Of a DNA stretch of 64,000 nt, positions 1 to 8,048 are shown in pieces. Position 1 is the stretch's first letter; every line of letters begins with the position of its first letter. A model generated the notes under the pieces. That model searched no databases, was not told the DNA's origin, and saw only the letters and a program-made list of their open reading frames with translations. Location of the stretch: positions 1,652,643 to 1,716,642 of the forward strand of contig NZ_JBCFBO010000001.1 of assembly GCF_038562635.1 (NCBI RefSeq). The letters run 5' to 3'. The position numbers were made by a program, and so were the translations under genes. The DNA comes from Methanobacterium sp. GTDB lineage: Archaea > Methanobacteriota > Methanobacteria > Methanobacteriales > Methanobacteriaceae.

Positions 1-1
1 C

Positions 2-340
2 AATCTAACAAACAAATTACTCAACAATCTTGTCTTTTATCCAGAAAACATTGAAAGAAACCTTAACTGTACCCACGGACTGATAATGGCAGAAAGATTC
101 ATGGCAGAACTTACAAGAAGAGGAATGGGAAGGCAAACCGCCTATGCCCTGGCAAGAGACTGTTCAATGGAAGCTTACGAAAAAAATACAGGACTGCTGG
201 ATACAGTTTTAACAAATGATGAAATTAAACAGTATTTATCAGAGGCTGAAATTAGAGAAATAATGGATCCTCACACTTACATCGGATCATCTGTTAAAAT
301 AGTAGATAATGTTCTGGAAGCATCAAAAGAATGGTTCTAA
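2..340 (+). CDS. purB: Adenylosuccinate lyase, C-terminal part (5' end outside window)
   Basis: The reading frame is open from the first bases of the window, so this is the 3' part of a longer gene. Adenylosuccinate lyase cleaves SAICAR and adenylosuccinate to fumarate plus AICAR or AMP in cytosolic purine synthesis. The visible 112 residues carry the C-terminal helical part of the fumarase/aspartase superfamily, including THGLIMAERFMAELTRRGMGR, near the RQTAYAL segment, and the usual ending with EIMDPHTYIGSS. The catalytic residues lie upstream and cannot be checked. A T-rich stretch just after the stop (about 341-362) could serve as an archaeal oligo-T terminator. Identification rests on recognising the C-terminal sequence and is fairly sure. 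Confidence 0.88.
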   Translation, partial: NLTNKLLNNLVFYPENIERNLNCTHGLIMAERFMAELTRRGMGRQTAYALARDCSMEAYEKNTGLLDTVLTNDEIKQYLSEAEIREIMDPHTYIGSSVKIVDNVLEASKEWF

Positions 341-606
341 CCTTATTATTTCTTTTTTTATTGTTTATTACAGGCATTACTTATTTAATACTTCCAATTT
401 ATTTAGAAACTCATTTTCATATTAACTCACCATTTTAGTTTTTTTAAATTGTTTATTTTAATTAAGCACCTAAGACCTGATTTTATCCTCAACTCCACTA
501 ATTTTTCAACAAAGAGAGTTATTTCAGGATTCAAATAGAAAAAAATATATGTTAATGTCACAAAATATAAACTAAGTATAATTAGAACTTAAAAGGAGGT
601 AAAAAA

Positions 607-1536
607 ATGGTAGATGTAAAAGAAATTAAATCTGTGGAATTAGCACCTTTCACATTGATGTCATCATCGATACATGCAATTCTGGCATTTATTGCAGCCA
701 TAATAACTTTAATCGCATTCGGAATCATAGCAGCCTTAGTCCCTCAAGCTAGTGTCTTTGGATCAGTTATTACATCCGCAGGAGCCGCTTTAATTATAAT
801 ATATCCTATAGCAGCATTCTTTATATACTTAGCTATAAGTTTCTTCACCATACTGCTTTACAATGGTTTAGCACCTAGATTAGGTGGTATAAAACTAGGA
901 TTAGAAGGAAATGAAGTAACAAATATCCCTGTAGTTTCATTTTCACTAATATTAGCAGTTATAGAAACAATATGGGCCTTTATTATAGGAGTATTTTTAG
1001 CAGCTGCAATTACACCAGTATTTACAGCTTTAAGCAGTTCCATCCCAGTTGTATCACAGGCTATTGCCAACGCCACCAATGCTACAAACATGACCATCCC
1101 TACAGGACAGGCTGTAGCAGCAGGAGGAGTATTCTTAGCCATAATCCTAATTATTGGACTGCCAATAATGGCGTTTATATTTGGATTTATTGGTAATGCA
1201 TTAGCAGCGATATTCTACAACTATATAGCCACAAAAGTTTCTAAAATACAGTTAAACTTTGATGCAGTTACTGGAACATTGAAAAACCTGACTTCTATAC
1301 CTGTTGTACCAACATCACTGGCTGTAGCAATCGTTTTCACTATATTTGGGCTTCTCAGAGGACTTGCAGATCTGGCATCGCTCAGTGCAAATGGAAACGT
1401 AGCTGGAGGAGTTGGAGCACTAGTAGCATCCATAGTTGGTTATTTCATAATGTATTTCATAGGAACCGCGCTGATAACAATATTCTACAATGCATTAGCT
1501 CCAAGAATTGGTGCAGTTAAACTGGAACTTGAATAA
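607..1536 (+). CDS. Triple-repeat multi-pass membrane protein (paralog 1)
   Basis: This 309-residue hydrophobic protein of unknown function consists of three similar units of about 100 residues. Each unit opens with an acidic/basic lead such as EIKSVELAPFTLMSS, passes through two or three membrane helices, and closes with a signature like LYNGLAPRLGGIKLGLE. The three closings are near residues 85-102, 200-215 and 292-309; the middle one has degenerated to FYNYIATKVSKIQL. A strong ribosome site (aaaggaggt) lies 7 bases before the ATG, and an AT-rich TATA-like stretch lies near 540-550. The next gene is a paralog in the same orientation. I recognise no enzymatic motif; a structural or small-molecule transport role would be guesswork. 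Confidence 0.75.
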   Translation: MVDVKEIKSVELAPFTLMSSSIHAILAFIAAIITLIAFGIIAALVPQASVFGSVITSAGAALIIIYPIAAFFIYLAISFFTILLYNGLAPRLGGIKLGLEGNEVTNIPVVSFSLILAVIETIWAFIIGVFLAAAITPVFTALSSSIPVVSQAIANATNATNMTIPTGQAVAAGGVFLAIILIIGLPIMAFIFGFIGNALAAIFYNYIATKVSKIQLNFDAVTGTLKNLTSIPVVPTSLAVAIVFTIFGLLRGLADLASLSANGNVAGGVGALVASIVGYFIMYFIGTALITIFYNALAPRIGAVKLELE

Positions 1537-1743
1537 ATTAATTCATATTTTCTTTCTATTTTTTTACTTTTGATAATTTATTTTTCATGAATATTAAGTC
1601 CTTTTTTTAAACATATATCTCTTTTAATATGCCTTTTTAATTAAATAATGAGTATATAGTTTAATTAAAAGATTTTATAATATAAGAAAAGGTTATATAA
1701 GTTACTGCCTAAGTACAAATTAATAATCAAGGAGGTTAAAAAT

Positions 1744-2652
1744 ATGGTCGACATTAAAGAAATCAAATCAATTGAAATTGTTCCTTACACATTAATGACA
1801 TCATCTATTAATGCAGTATGGGCTTTCCTGTATGCAATATTTACATTAATTTTAGGACTAATACCCTTTGCAATTTCGCCAACTGCTGCTAACTCAACTG
1901 CACTATGGTTTTACATTGCTTCTATTGTTTCTTCACCGGTAGGCAGCTTTGTTCTGGGAGTCCTTCAGTCATTTTTATTTGCATTAATTTACAATCTATT
2001 AGTCCCCAAACTTGGTGGAATTAAACTTGGACTTGAAGATCTAAGTGAAATAAAATCGATTCCAGTGATGCCGTTTGCACTAATAACTTCTACCATTTCA
2101 GCAATTTTTGTACTTATAATTGCCTTAATTGTTATGCCATTAGTTGCAGCGTACATCCCTGTAGTATCACAAATAGCAAGTTCACTACCATTAAACGGGA
2201 CAAATGTAACTGCAGAAAGCATATCCTCGTTAGGAACATTTGGAGTTATAGGATCTATATTATCCATTATAATACTGCCAATAACAGCATTTGTAATTGT
2301 ATTTGTAATAAATGTAGTATTAGCTGTACTATACAACTTAGTAGCGCCAAGGGTTGGTGGAATTAAGCTTGAATTTGCAGCAGATGCAGAAAATATGTAC
2401 GAAATACTGTCAGTTGCACCAGTACAGCTGGCGTTAATAACTGCAATTATTGCAGCCATATGCGGAATTATTATTGGAATAATCGCAGTTATAATCAGTG
2501 CACTATATGGAGCTGCCATTATAGGAGTTATGTTCCTGGCAGGATTTACAATCGGATTCCTGGTAGGTGTATTTATAGCATATGCAATTCTAGCATTGAT
2601 ATATAACTTCTTAAGGCCAAAAATCGGCGGGATCAAGTTAGAACTCCAGTAA
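1744..2652 (+). CDS. Triple-repeat multi-pass membrane protein (paralog 2)
   Basis: A 302-residue paralog of the preceding gene with the same three-unit design. The closing signatures are LYNLLVPKLGGIKLGLE-like near residue 80-97, LYNLVAPRVGGIKLEF near 198-213 and IYNFLRPKIGGIKLEL at the C terminus. All three are better preserved than in paralog 1. The start follows GGAGG (caaggaggttaaaaatATG), and a TATA-like ggttatataag lies about 50 bases upstream, so it probably has its own promoter. Tandem duplication plus internal triplication suggests growth from an ancestral unit of about 100 residues that places the GGIKL loop on one membrane face. Function unknown. Confidence 0.75.
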   Translation: MVDIKEIKSIEIVPYTLMTSSINAVWAFLYAIFTLILGLIPFAISPTAANSTALWFYIASIVSSPVGSFVLGVLQSFLFALIYNLLVPKLGGIKLGLEDLSEIKSIPVMPFALITSTISAIFVLIIALIVMPLVAAYIPVVSQIASSLPLNGTNVTAESISSLGTFGVIGSILSIIILPITAFVIVFVINVVLAVLYNLVAPRVGGIKLEFAADAENMYEILSVAPVQLALITAIIAAICGIIIGIIAVIISALYGAAIIGVMFLAGFTIGFLVGVFIAYAILALIYNFLRPKIGGIKLELQ

Positions 2653-2879
2653 AATCACTATTTAATTTTTTTCTATTTTCTTTTTAACTTTGAATATAAC
2701 GCTTAATTGAATCTTCATATTAGACATCCTTAAAACCGCTGATTTATGTGTTGCCAGTTAAAAGTTACCTATAAAACAGATAAAATACTAGATAATTTTG
2801 TTTGATTAAATATTAGATACATTTAACTAAATCGTTAAATTGATTCATATAATTATTTTATTGATTAAAACGTGATTTT

Positions 2880-3287
2880 ATGCAAAAACAGGTTATAAAT
2901 TGTAGAAAAATTTCTAAAGGACATGCCCAGGGAGAAGTTATAGTTACAAATGATCCTATAAGTTTTTTAGGTGGAGTAGACCCAAAAACAGGAGTTATAA
3001 TTGATTCACAGCATGAATTGTACGGTAAAAAAATAAGTGGAAAAATTCTTGTAATTCCCTCTGGAAAAGGATCCACGGTAGGATCTTATGTTATATTCCA
3101 GATGGCAAAAAATAAAACCGCTCCCAGTGCGATAATATCATTAAAAGCTGAACCTATTATTGCAACAGGTGCAATAATGGCAGAAATACCCATGGTAGAC
3201 CAGCCCGATGCAGATATTTTAAATATTTTAAAAGAGGGAGATATTGTTGAAGTTGATGCTGATTCAGGTATTATAAAAATAAACTGA
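2880..3287 (+). CDS. Phosphomevalonate dehydratase small subunit (AcnX swivel domain, DUF126)
   Basis: The 135-residue protein matches the stand-alone swivelling domain of the aconitase-X family. With a large catalytic subunit this forms the phosphomevalonate dehydratase of the archaeal mevalonate pathway, which makes trans-anhydromevalonate 5-phosphate for isoprenoid lipids. Visible hallmarks are an N-terminal KISKGHAQGEVIVTNDPISF, GGVDPKTGVI, the conserved IPSGKGSTVGSYV loop near residues 60-72, and a C-terminal GDIVEVDADSGIIKI barrel strand. The start is preceded by cgtgatttt, a ribosome-site style repeated elsewhere in this window. The large subunit is not in the window. Family assignment is strong; the pathway role comes from knowledge of the family. 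Confidence 0.88.
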   Translation: MQKQVINCRKISKGHAQGEVIVTNDPISFLGGVDPKTGVIIDSQHELYGKKISGKILVIPSGKGSTVGSYVIFQMAKNKTAPSAIISLKAEPIIATGAIMAEIPMVDQPDADILNILKEGDIVEVDADSGIIKIN

Positions 3288-3335
3288 ACTACGAATTGAC
3301 TTATTAAATCAATATATACTTATTTTAAAAGAAGT

Positions 3336-3361
3336 AAGAATGAATTTAAGGACTCATTCTT
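3336..3361. terminator. Hairpin between convergent genes
   Basis: An 8-bp perfect inverted repeat (aagaatga / tcattctt) with a 10-base loop lies between the stops of the convergent AcnX-swivel and DUF5518 genes, with T-runs on both sides. It is suitably placed to end transcripts from either side. Archaeal termination relies mainly on oligo-T, so the hairpin's role is inferred. Confidence 0.4.
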
Positions 3362-3771
3362 TAATAATTTTCATATCCTCTTCTACCTGCAGATTGGACA
3401 TATTCTCCTATAGCTCCACCAATAGCCGAAAGAATTCCACATATGAACACTGCAAGTATTGTAAAGAAAATTACAATTAAAATTCCCAGTGCTCCTACTG
3501 CAAGTCCTATTTGTGCCGCTAAAACAGTTATTACAGCAGCTATTATTCCAATACCAAATAGCGAAAGAATTCCAATTATTAAACCACCTATAACTCCCGC
3601 TAAAGCGCCATTTATTATACCGCTTTCAAATTCATCTTTCATCAAATATACTGCTAAAAAACCGCCCACTATTGGCCCTAAAAAGAATAATGGGAAAAAC
3701 ACAAGGGCAAGAACAATAGTTAAACCAGCAGTTACTACTCCACCTATTCCAACAGCTGTCCATTCAGTCAT
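3361..3771 (-). CDS. DUF5518-type four-helix membrane protein
   Basis: A 136-residue hydrophobic protein with about four membrane helices and a Gly-rich central loop (IINGALAGVIGGLIIGI, near residues 52-68), which is the hallmark of this methanogen family. It ends in a short charged tail containing SAGRRGYENY. The ATG follows aggtgataaa. It is the most divergent member of a tandem array on the minus strand (further members start near 5139, 5766, 6245 and 6710, with a decayed copy at 3915-4305). No biochemical role is known to me. The DUF5518 name is from recall; the relatedness of the array members is directly visible. Confidence 0.72.
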   Translation of the reverse strand: MTEWTAVGIGGVVTAGLTIVLALVFFPLFFLGPIVGGFLAVYLMKDEFESGIINGALAGVIGGLIIGILSLFGIGIIAAVITVLAAQIGLAVGALGILIVIFFTILAVFICGILSAIGGAIGEYVQSAGRRGYENY

Positions 3772-3914
3772 TTTATCACCTCAATCTTGAGTCAGTATGC
3801 ATTATGTCCTTAATCCCTAAAATACTTATTTTGTTACAGGGCAATCCCCTTAGTTTAATAATGAATTTTAAAAAATAAATGAAAAATATAAGATAATAAA
3901 TTAATATAACTAAT

Positions 3915-4305
3915 TTAAATTTCCATTTTTAAGATCTGCCCCTTAGCCAATGTTCCTAAGATCCCCCCGATTAATCCAAGTACTGCACCAATTACAAATG
4001 CCCTAATTGCACGGATAACCAAATAACAATTAACAGTTCTAAATAACTTCTAAAAACAGGAACTAGCTCCATTATGCCCCAAATTATAAATAAGGCTGCA
4101 AACCCCACCAAACCGCTTGAAATATTTCTATTTATAATATTATCCTCATAACATATCATTTATATGCACAACAAGGAAATCAGCAATTATTGGTGCTAAT
4201 ACCTATATCAAAGCTCTTAAAATGCAGATATACCCAAGCGCCTGCAGCATACAACATCAATGTAGTTATAAATCCAATAAAGACATTTTTCCAGTTTAAA
4301 ATCAT
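3915..4305 (-). pseudogene. Decayed DUF5518 gene
   Basis: Reading the minus strand from an ATG at 4305, preceded by aaagga, gives a family-like start (MILNWKNVFIGFITTLML). The frame then reaches a stop after about 40 codons. Further along, in shifted frames, come hydrophobic stretches resembling the middle of the family, and the last part (about 3915-4000) reads GAVLGLIGGILGTLAKGQ and ends in a normal stop. At least one stop and one frameshift separate these parts, so the gene is broken. It lies between two intact paralogs and beside a large hairpin cluster at 4360-4737. Confidence 0.75.
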
Positions 4306-4359
4306 TTTATTTCCTTTAAATTAATTAAAACAAAAAATAGGATACTTTCAGTTAATTAA

Positions 4360-4737
4360 AGAGAATTTCTAAAAACATGCAGAACCTTCAAAAATCATAG
4401 ATTTTTTAGGCACAGAAAAATGCATAGCATGCAAACACTTCGTGTTTGCTGTTTGCAAAATGGAGTTTTGCAACCGTGAAAATTAAAAATTTTCACATGT
4501 TACAAAATCTACGATTTTGTAAACATTTTTCTCCAGCTATGTTCTGCGGCCCGAAAAATCAGAGATTTTTCGACGGCCCTTAAAATAGAGATGCGATATA
4601 AATTATTATAATAATAATATTAAAACAGGTTTAAAGGATGTATTTTTCAATATAAACGTCTGAAATCATTAATTAGAATTATCCGAAAATGAAAAATAAG
4701 TATCCCCATATCGAAACGGTGTTAATAGAAATTCTCT
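4360..4737. repeat. Nested-hairpin element E1 bracketed by an inverted repeat
   Basis: An 11-bp perfect inverted repeat (4360-4370 and 4727-4737, agagaatttct / agaaattctct) encloses a run of hairpins. Stems and loops: 4390-4396/4400-4406, loop ata; 4431-4438/4442-4449, loop ttc; 4453-4460/4466-4473, 5-base loop; 4476-4484/4488-4496, loop aaa; 4500-4509/4513-4522, loop tac; 4552-4560/4564-4572, loop aga. A 9-bp stem (4414-4422 with 4524-4532, agaaaaatg / catttttct) encloses four of them, so the arrangement is nested. The distal part, 4580-4726, is plain AT-rich DNA. No long open frame was noted. The same architecture recurs at 40.1-40.5, 44.8-45.9 and 50.6-50.7 kb. Confidence 0.8.
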
Positions 4738-4758
4738 AAAGAGTTATATTTAATATTA

Positions 4759-5139
4759 TTAAGTTACAGGTTTTTCTTTTGATGTTCCTAATTCTTTTAT
4801 AATGACTCCTATTGTTCCACCAATAGCTCCAACAACTGCCCAGATAATGATTAATAAAATCATTGAATCCAACCCACCTGCTGCTTCCATTATTCCTAAT
4901 AACGCTTTAAAACCCATAATAGAAAAGATACCGGCGATTATTGCCCCCATAGTACCCACTAGTGCACCATGAACTGTGCCATTTGTATAGTTTCCACTAA
5001 CAGAAAAACCTACATATATCGTCGCTAAAAGTACACCTGCATATTCGCCCCATGATCCCGATATCATTTTAAAGAGCGTTGCCAGTATTATTGCTAAGAG
5101 CATACCAGTTATTATGGGTGTCGATTTTATTTCAACCAT
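4759..5139 (-). CDS. DUF5518-type four-helix membrane protein
   Basis: A hydrophobic protein of about 126 residues with four predicted helices, the family loop GTVHGALVGTMGAIIAGI in the middle and a charged tail (KELGTSKEKPVT). I place the start at 5139, giving MVEIKSTPIITG. An upstream ATG at 5157 exists, but GGTGA sits immediately before this one and the start then aligns with the paralogs' MVNWRAVIIG openings. It follows E1 and the decayed paralog. Function unknown. Confidence 0.72.
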   Translation of the reverse strand: MVEIKSTPIITGMLLAIILATLFKMISGSWGEYAGVLLATIYVGFSVSGNYTNGTVHGALVGTMGAIIAGIFSIMGFKALLGIMEAAGGLDSMILLIIIWAVVGAIGGTIGVIIKELGTSKEKPVT

Positions 5140-5367
5140 CATTTCACCCATTTTCATTTATCTACGTTTAAATATTAATACATTTCTTATTTATTTTTAA
5201 ATCCATATCTAAACTTAACAAAATACATGCCATACAGTTAAACTAGTCCCAAGATATATTTGAAAATATTTAACCCTGTTTACCTGTCTAAATTAACCTT
5301 TTAAACCTTTAAAAAAATTAATCTATAAAAAAATAAAAAAAACAGTTTTTATAACTATTTTAAGATT

Positions 5368-5766
5368 TTAAACTGCATGCTCTTCTTTTCTTGAGAAGTA
5401 CACGCTGATGATGAACCCAATAATACCACCAATAGCCCCAATAATACCATAAAGTATTGATTCTAGCGCTAAAACTGTTAATGAACCAGTGGTTGCTACA
5501 AAAGTTCCAAAAATGGCTCCTGTAACAATTAAAGACACCATTCCTCCAATGAAACCTATAATTGCACCATAAATTGCGCCGTTTATATAATTTCCATCAA
5601 TACTGTAACCAACATATATGGTTGCTAAAAGATATCCAATAATTTGTCCAGTATTGCCTCCATTTGATCCAAAAGCTGCCCCAATGGTTAACCCAATGAA
5701 TCCCAGAAATTCAGATAATACTACCGCTAAAATGAAACCAATAATTACAGTTCTCCAGTTGACCAT
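5368..5766 (-). CDS. DUF5518-type four-helix membrane protein
   Basis: A 132-residue array member beginning MVNWRTVIIGFILAVVLSEF. It has four hydrophobic segments, the central loop YINGAIYGAIIGFIGGMVS, and a final helix rich in GG and IG followed by a charged tail (SRKEEHAV). Gaps of 150-230 bases separate the array members and each has AT-rich upstream DNA, so separate promoters are more likely than one operon. Function unknown. Confidence 0.75.
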   Translation of the reverse strand: MVNWRTVIIGFILAVVLSEFLGFIGLTIGAAFGSNGGNTGQIIGYLLATIYVGYSIDGNYINGAIYGAIIGFIGGMVSLIVTGAIFGTFVATTGSLTVLALESILYGIIGAIGGIIGFIISVYFSRKEEHAV

Positions 5767-5912
5767 GTTTTGACTTCCTTAGTTTTTAATCTAGTTACAC
5801 TTTGTATTTTCTTCTTAAATACTTAAAATATTCTTTAATTAATTAAAAAACAACCTGAATTTCAATTTTTTATTAATTGATCACTTAAAATGATAATTCA
5901 AAATCAACTTAT

Positions 5913-6245
5913 TTACGCTATCATAGCTCCAAAAGCTCCCCCAACTGCCCCTAAAATTACGTCAACAATTATCTCAACCAGTAAAAGAACACCGAATGAT
6001 TCCATTATATAGGGTCCTCCCCCCACAATTAATACGAGGATTACAGCAACTATACCCCCAAGAATTCCAATTAATCCGCCGTGAATAGCCCCATTCATCC
6101 AATTATAATTAACCATGTACCCCACAATTATACCTGCGGCTACAACACCAATATATGAACCAAAATTTCCAATAGCCTGGTTTAAAATTGAAGTAAATAT
6201 AACTGTGAGAATGAAACCAATAATTACTGCCTTCCAGTTTACCAT
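5913..6245 (-). CDS. DUF5518-type four-helix membrane protein (short)
   Basis: The shortest array member, 110 residues, starting MVNWKAVIIGFILTVIF. It keeps the family loop WMNGAIHGGLIGILGGI but ends directly after the last helix (GAFGAMIA) and lacks the charged tail of its neighbours. The start follows a weak purine stretch. The missing tail suggests the tail is dispensable or specific to some paralogs. Confidence 0.73.
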   Translation of the reverse strand: MVNWKAVIIGFILTVIFTSILNQAIGNFGSYIGVVAAGIIVGYMVNYNWMNGAIHGGLIGILGGIVAVILVLIVGGGPYIMESFGVLLLVEIIVDVILGAVGGAFGAMIA

Positions 6246-6359
6246 GTTAATTCCTCAATTAAAATATAACTGTAGTTAGACTATCATCATATAAAAAAGA
6301 TGGTTAATTCCCATAAAACAAGATTATTTCATTAATACCTAAAAAAAGAATAAAAAAAA

Positions 6360-6710
6360 TTACATCCTGCTTCCAGTTACTGCAGAACCTATAATACCAC
6401 CAATTGCACCTATGATAATGTCAATTATCCATGCAATTATTAAAGCGACACCTATTATTGATCCGGCTAAACCAAATGAGGAACCAATTATTAATCCCAG
6501 TATTAAGGCTATTATTCCTCCGATAAGGCCTGCTATTCCACCATGCACTGCTCCTGTTGCTATATCTGTATCAACCATGTATCCTACTACTATACCTGCT
6601 ATTAACACTGCTATCATTGGACCATAAATGAGAGAGACCATTCCAAAAATTATTGCAAGTACTATGGCTATAATAGCCCCTATGATTACTGCTCTCCAGC
6701 TAACTATCAT
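6360..6710 (-). CDS. DUF5518-type four-helix membrane protein
   Basis: An array member of 116 residues starting MIVSWRAVIIGAIIAIVL. A start three codons upstream (6719) is possible, but gggggtgag lies at the right spacing for 6710. It has the central loop IATGAVHGGIAGLIGGI and a final helix DIIIGAIGGIIGSAVTG. It is the first gene of the array in its own direction; upstream (6720-6878) is AT-rich with possible TATA elements. Function unknown. Confidence 0.74.
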   Translation of the reverse strand: MIVSWRAVIIGAIIAIVLAIIFGMVSLIYGPMIAVLIAGIVVGYMVDTDIATGAVHGGIAGLIGGIIALILGLIIGSSFGLAGSIIGVALIIAWIIDIIIGAIGGIIGSAVTGSRM

Positions 6711-6878
6711 AGTTCTCACCCCCTTTATTATTAACTTATACTATATTTTTATTAACAATCCCTAATATATTTTTCTTTAAGCTGTGACTTTTTGGGAAAT
6801 ATAAGTTTAAAAGGGTTAATATTTAAAAATAAGAGTAATTAAAATGTTTTACATGAATTTTTAAAAGGTTAAAAAAAA

Positions 6879-7997
6879 TTAAAAAACAATTTTAAATCCA
6901 GTTCCACCCTTGACATTAAGCTCAATTTTTCCATTAAGCTGTTTTACCAATTTATTTACAAGTCTTAAACCAGAAGTTTCTGCATGCTCAAGTTCAAAAC
7001 TTTCAGGGAGACCAATACCATTGTCAGACACATTTAACCATGTTTTATCGTTGGAGTGGAATTTAATTTGTACTTTCCCTTTAATTTCAGATTTAAATGC
7101 ATGTTTAAGGGAATTTGTAACAAGCTCATTAATAATAAGGCCACATGGAATTGCAACATCAATATCAAGAGGTATACCTTCAATATCCATCTCAAGATTG
7201 ATTAAATTAGAATTGACCCCATAGAAATCAAATAAATAATCAGTAAGATCTCTAATATACTCTGCAAAATCAATCATTGCAAAATCTTCAGACTGGCAAA
7301 GCTTTTCATTAATTAATTCAACAGCTTTTGCACGATTTTCAATTTCCTGATTAAATTCATTGGAATTTTTACATCCATTTTGCAAATATTCACTGTCTAT
7401 TATACTTATAATTGTCTGCAGACTATTTTGAATTCTACTTTGAATTTCGTCGAGAAGTATCTTTTTCTCCTCTAGAGATGCCATAATTTCCTCTTCTGCC
7501 CGTTTACGCTCATTTATTTCTATTCTAAGTTGTTTATTTGCTTCTTTCAGGCCAAGAGTACGCTTTTCAACCAGTTCCTCCAGATGATCCCTGTGTTTTA
7601 CCAGTTCTTCTTCTATCTGTTTCCTTTCAATGGCATAAAATATAGAACGTGCCAGTAATTTACCATCAACTTCTCCTTTCATCAGATAGTCTTGAGCTCC
7701 TTCATGTACTGCATCCAATGCAGCTTCCTCATCAGCAGCACCGCTCAATATTACAATAGGCATATGAGGGGCATTTTTATATGCTTCAATGAATGTTTCA
7801 ATCCCAAAGGAGTCAGGTAAATTAAGATCAAGTAATAATACATCAAATTCATCATTTTTAATAGATTTAAGTCCTTCATCCAGACGTTCCACATGTTTAA
7901 AATCAAAACTAAATGAAGGGATTTCTTTAAGCATTTCCTGTATCAACCGGACATCTTTAAAATTATCCTCTATTATCAAAATCCGAGTAAGTTTCAT
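6879..7997 (-). CDS. Receiver-histidine kinase hybrid lacking the usual phospho-acceptor His
   Basis: A soluble 372-residue signalling protein. Residues 1-125 form a response-regulator receiver: acidic pocket IIEDN near residue 10, phosphorylatable Asp in LLLDLNLPD near 58, Lys in DYLMKGE near 108. Residues 140-175 form a charged coiled coil. Residues 175-235 align with the HisKA_2/HWE-type dimerisation helix, but the expected EIHHRVKNNLQ reads EIQSRIQNSLQ, so neither His is present. Residues 270-372 form a HATPase domain with N box IINELVTNSLKHAF, G1 box DNGIGLP and G2 box SGLRLVN. No membrane segment is seen. It may bind ATP and receive phosphate on Asp without autophosphorylating at the standard site. 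The FilR1-like gene lies just upstream on the same strand, so the two may be cotranscribed. Confidence 0.85.
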   Translation of the reverse strand: MKLTRILIIEDNFKDVRLIQEMLKEIPSFSFDFKHVERLDEGLKSIKNDEFDVLLLDLNLPDSFGIETFIEAYKNAPHMPIVILSGAADEEAALDAVHEGAQDYLMKGEVDGKLLARSIFYAIERKQIEEELVKHRDHLEELVEKRTLGLKEANKQLRIEINERKRAEEEIMASLEEKKILLDEIQSRIQNSLQTIISIIDSEYLQNGCKNSNEFNQEIENRAKAVELINEKLCQSEDFAMIDFAEYIRDLTDYLFDFYGVNSNLINLEMDIEGIPLDIDVAIPCGLIINELVTNSLKHAFKSEIKGKVQIKFHSNDKTWLNVSDNGIGLPESFELEHAETSGLRLVNKLVKQLNGKIELNVKGGTGFKIVF

Positions 7998-8048
7998 CTT
8001 ATTAATACACTCCGATGATTTTTAATTTTAATCCTTAACCCAGTTAAA

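Noticed and set aside
1989..2636. Long minus-strand frame opposite the second triple-repeat protein
   Set aside because: It mirrors the codon pattern of the real membrane-protein gene (Ile/Val/Ala codons on one strand); no ribosome site and implausible composition.
3343..3790. Plus-strand frame opposite the first DUF5518 gene
   Set aside because: Pro/Ile/Lys-biased antisense frame; the minus strand has the family-like protein with a good ribosome site.
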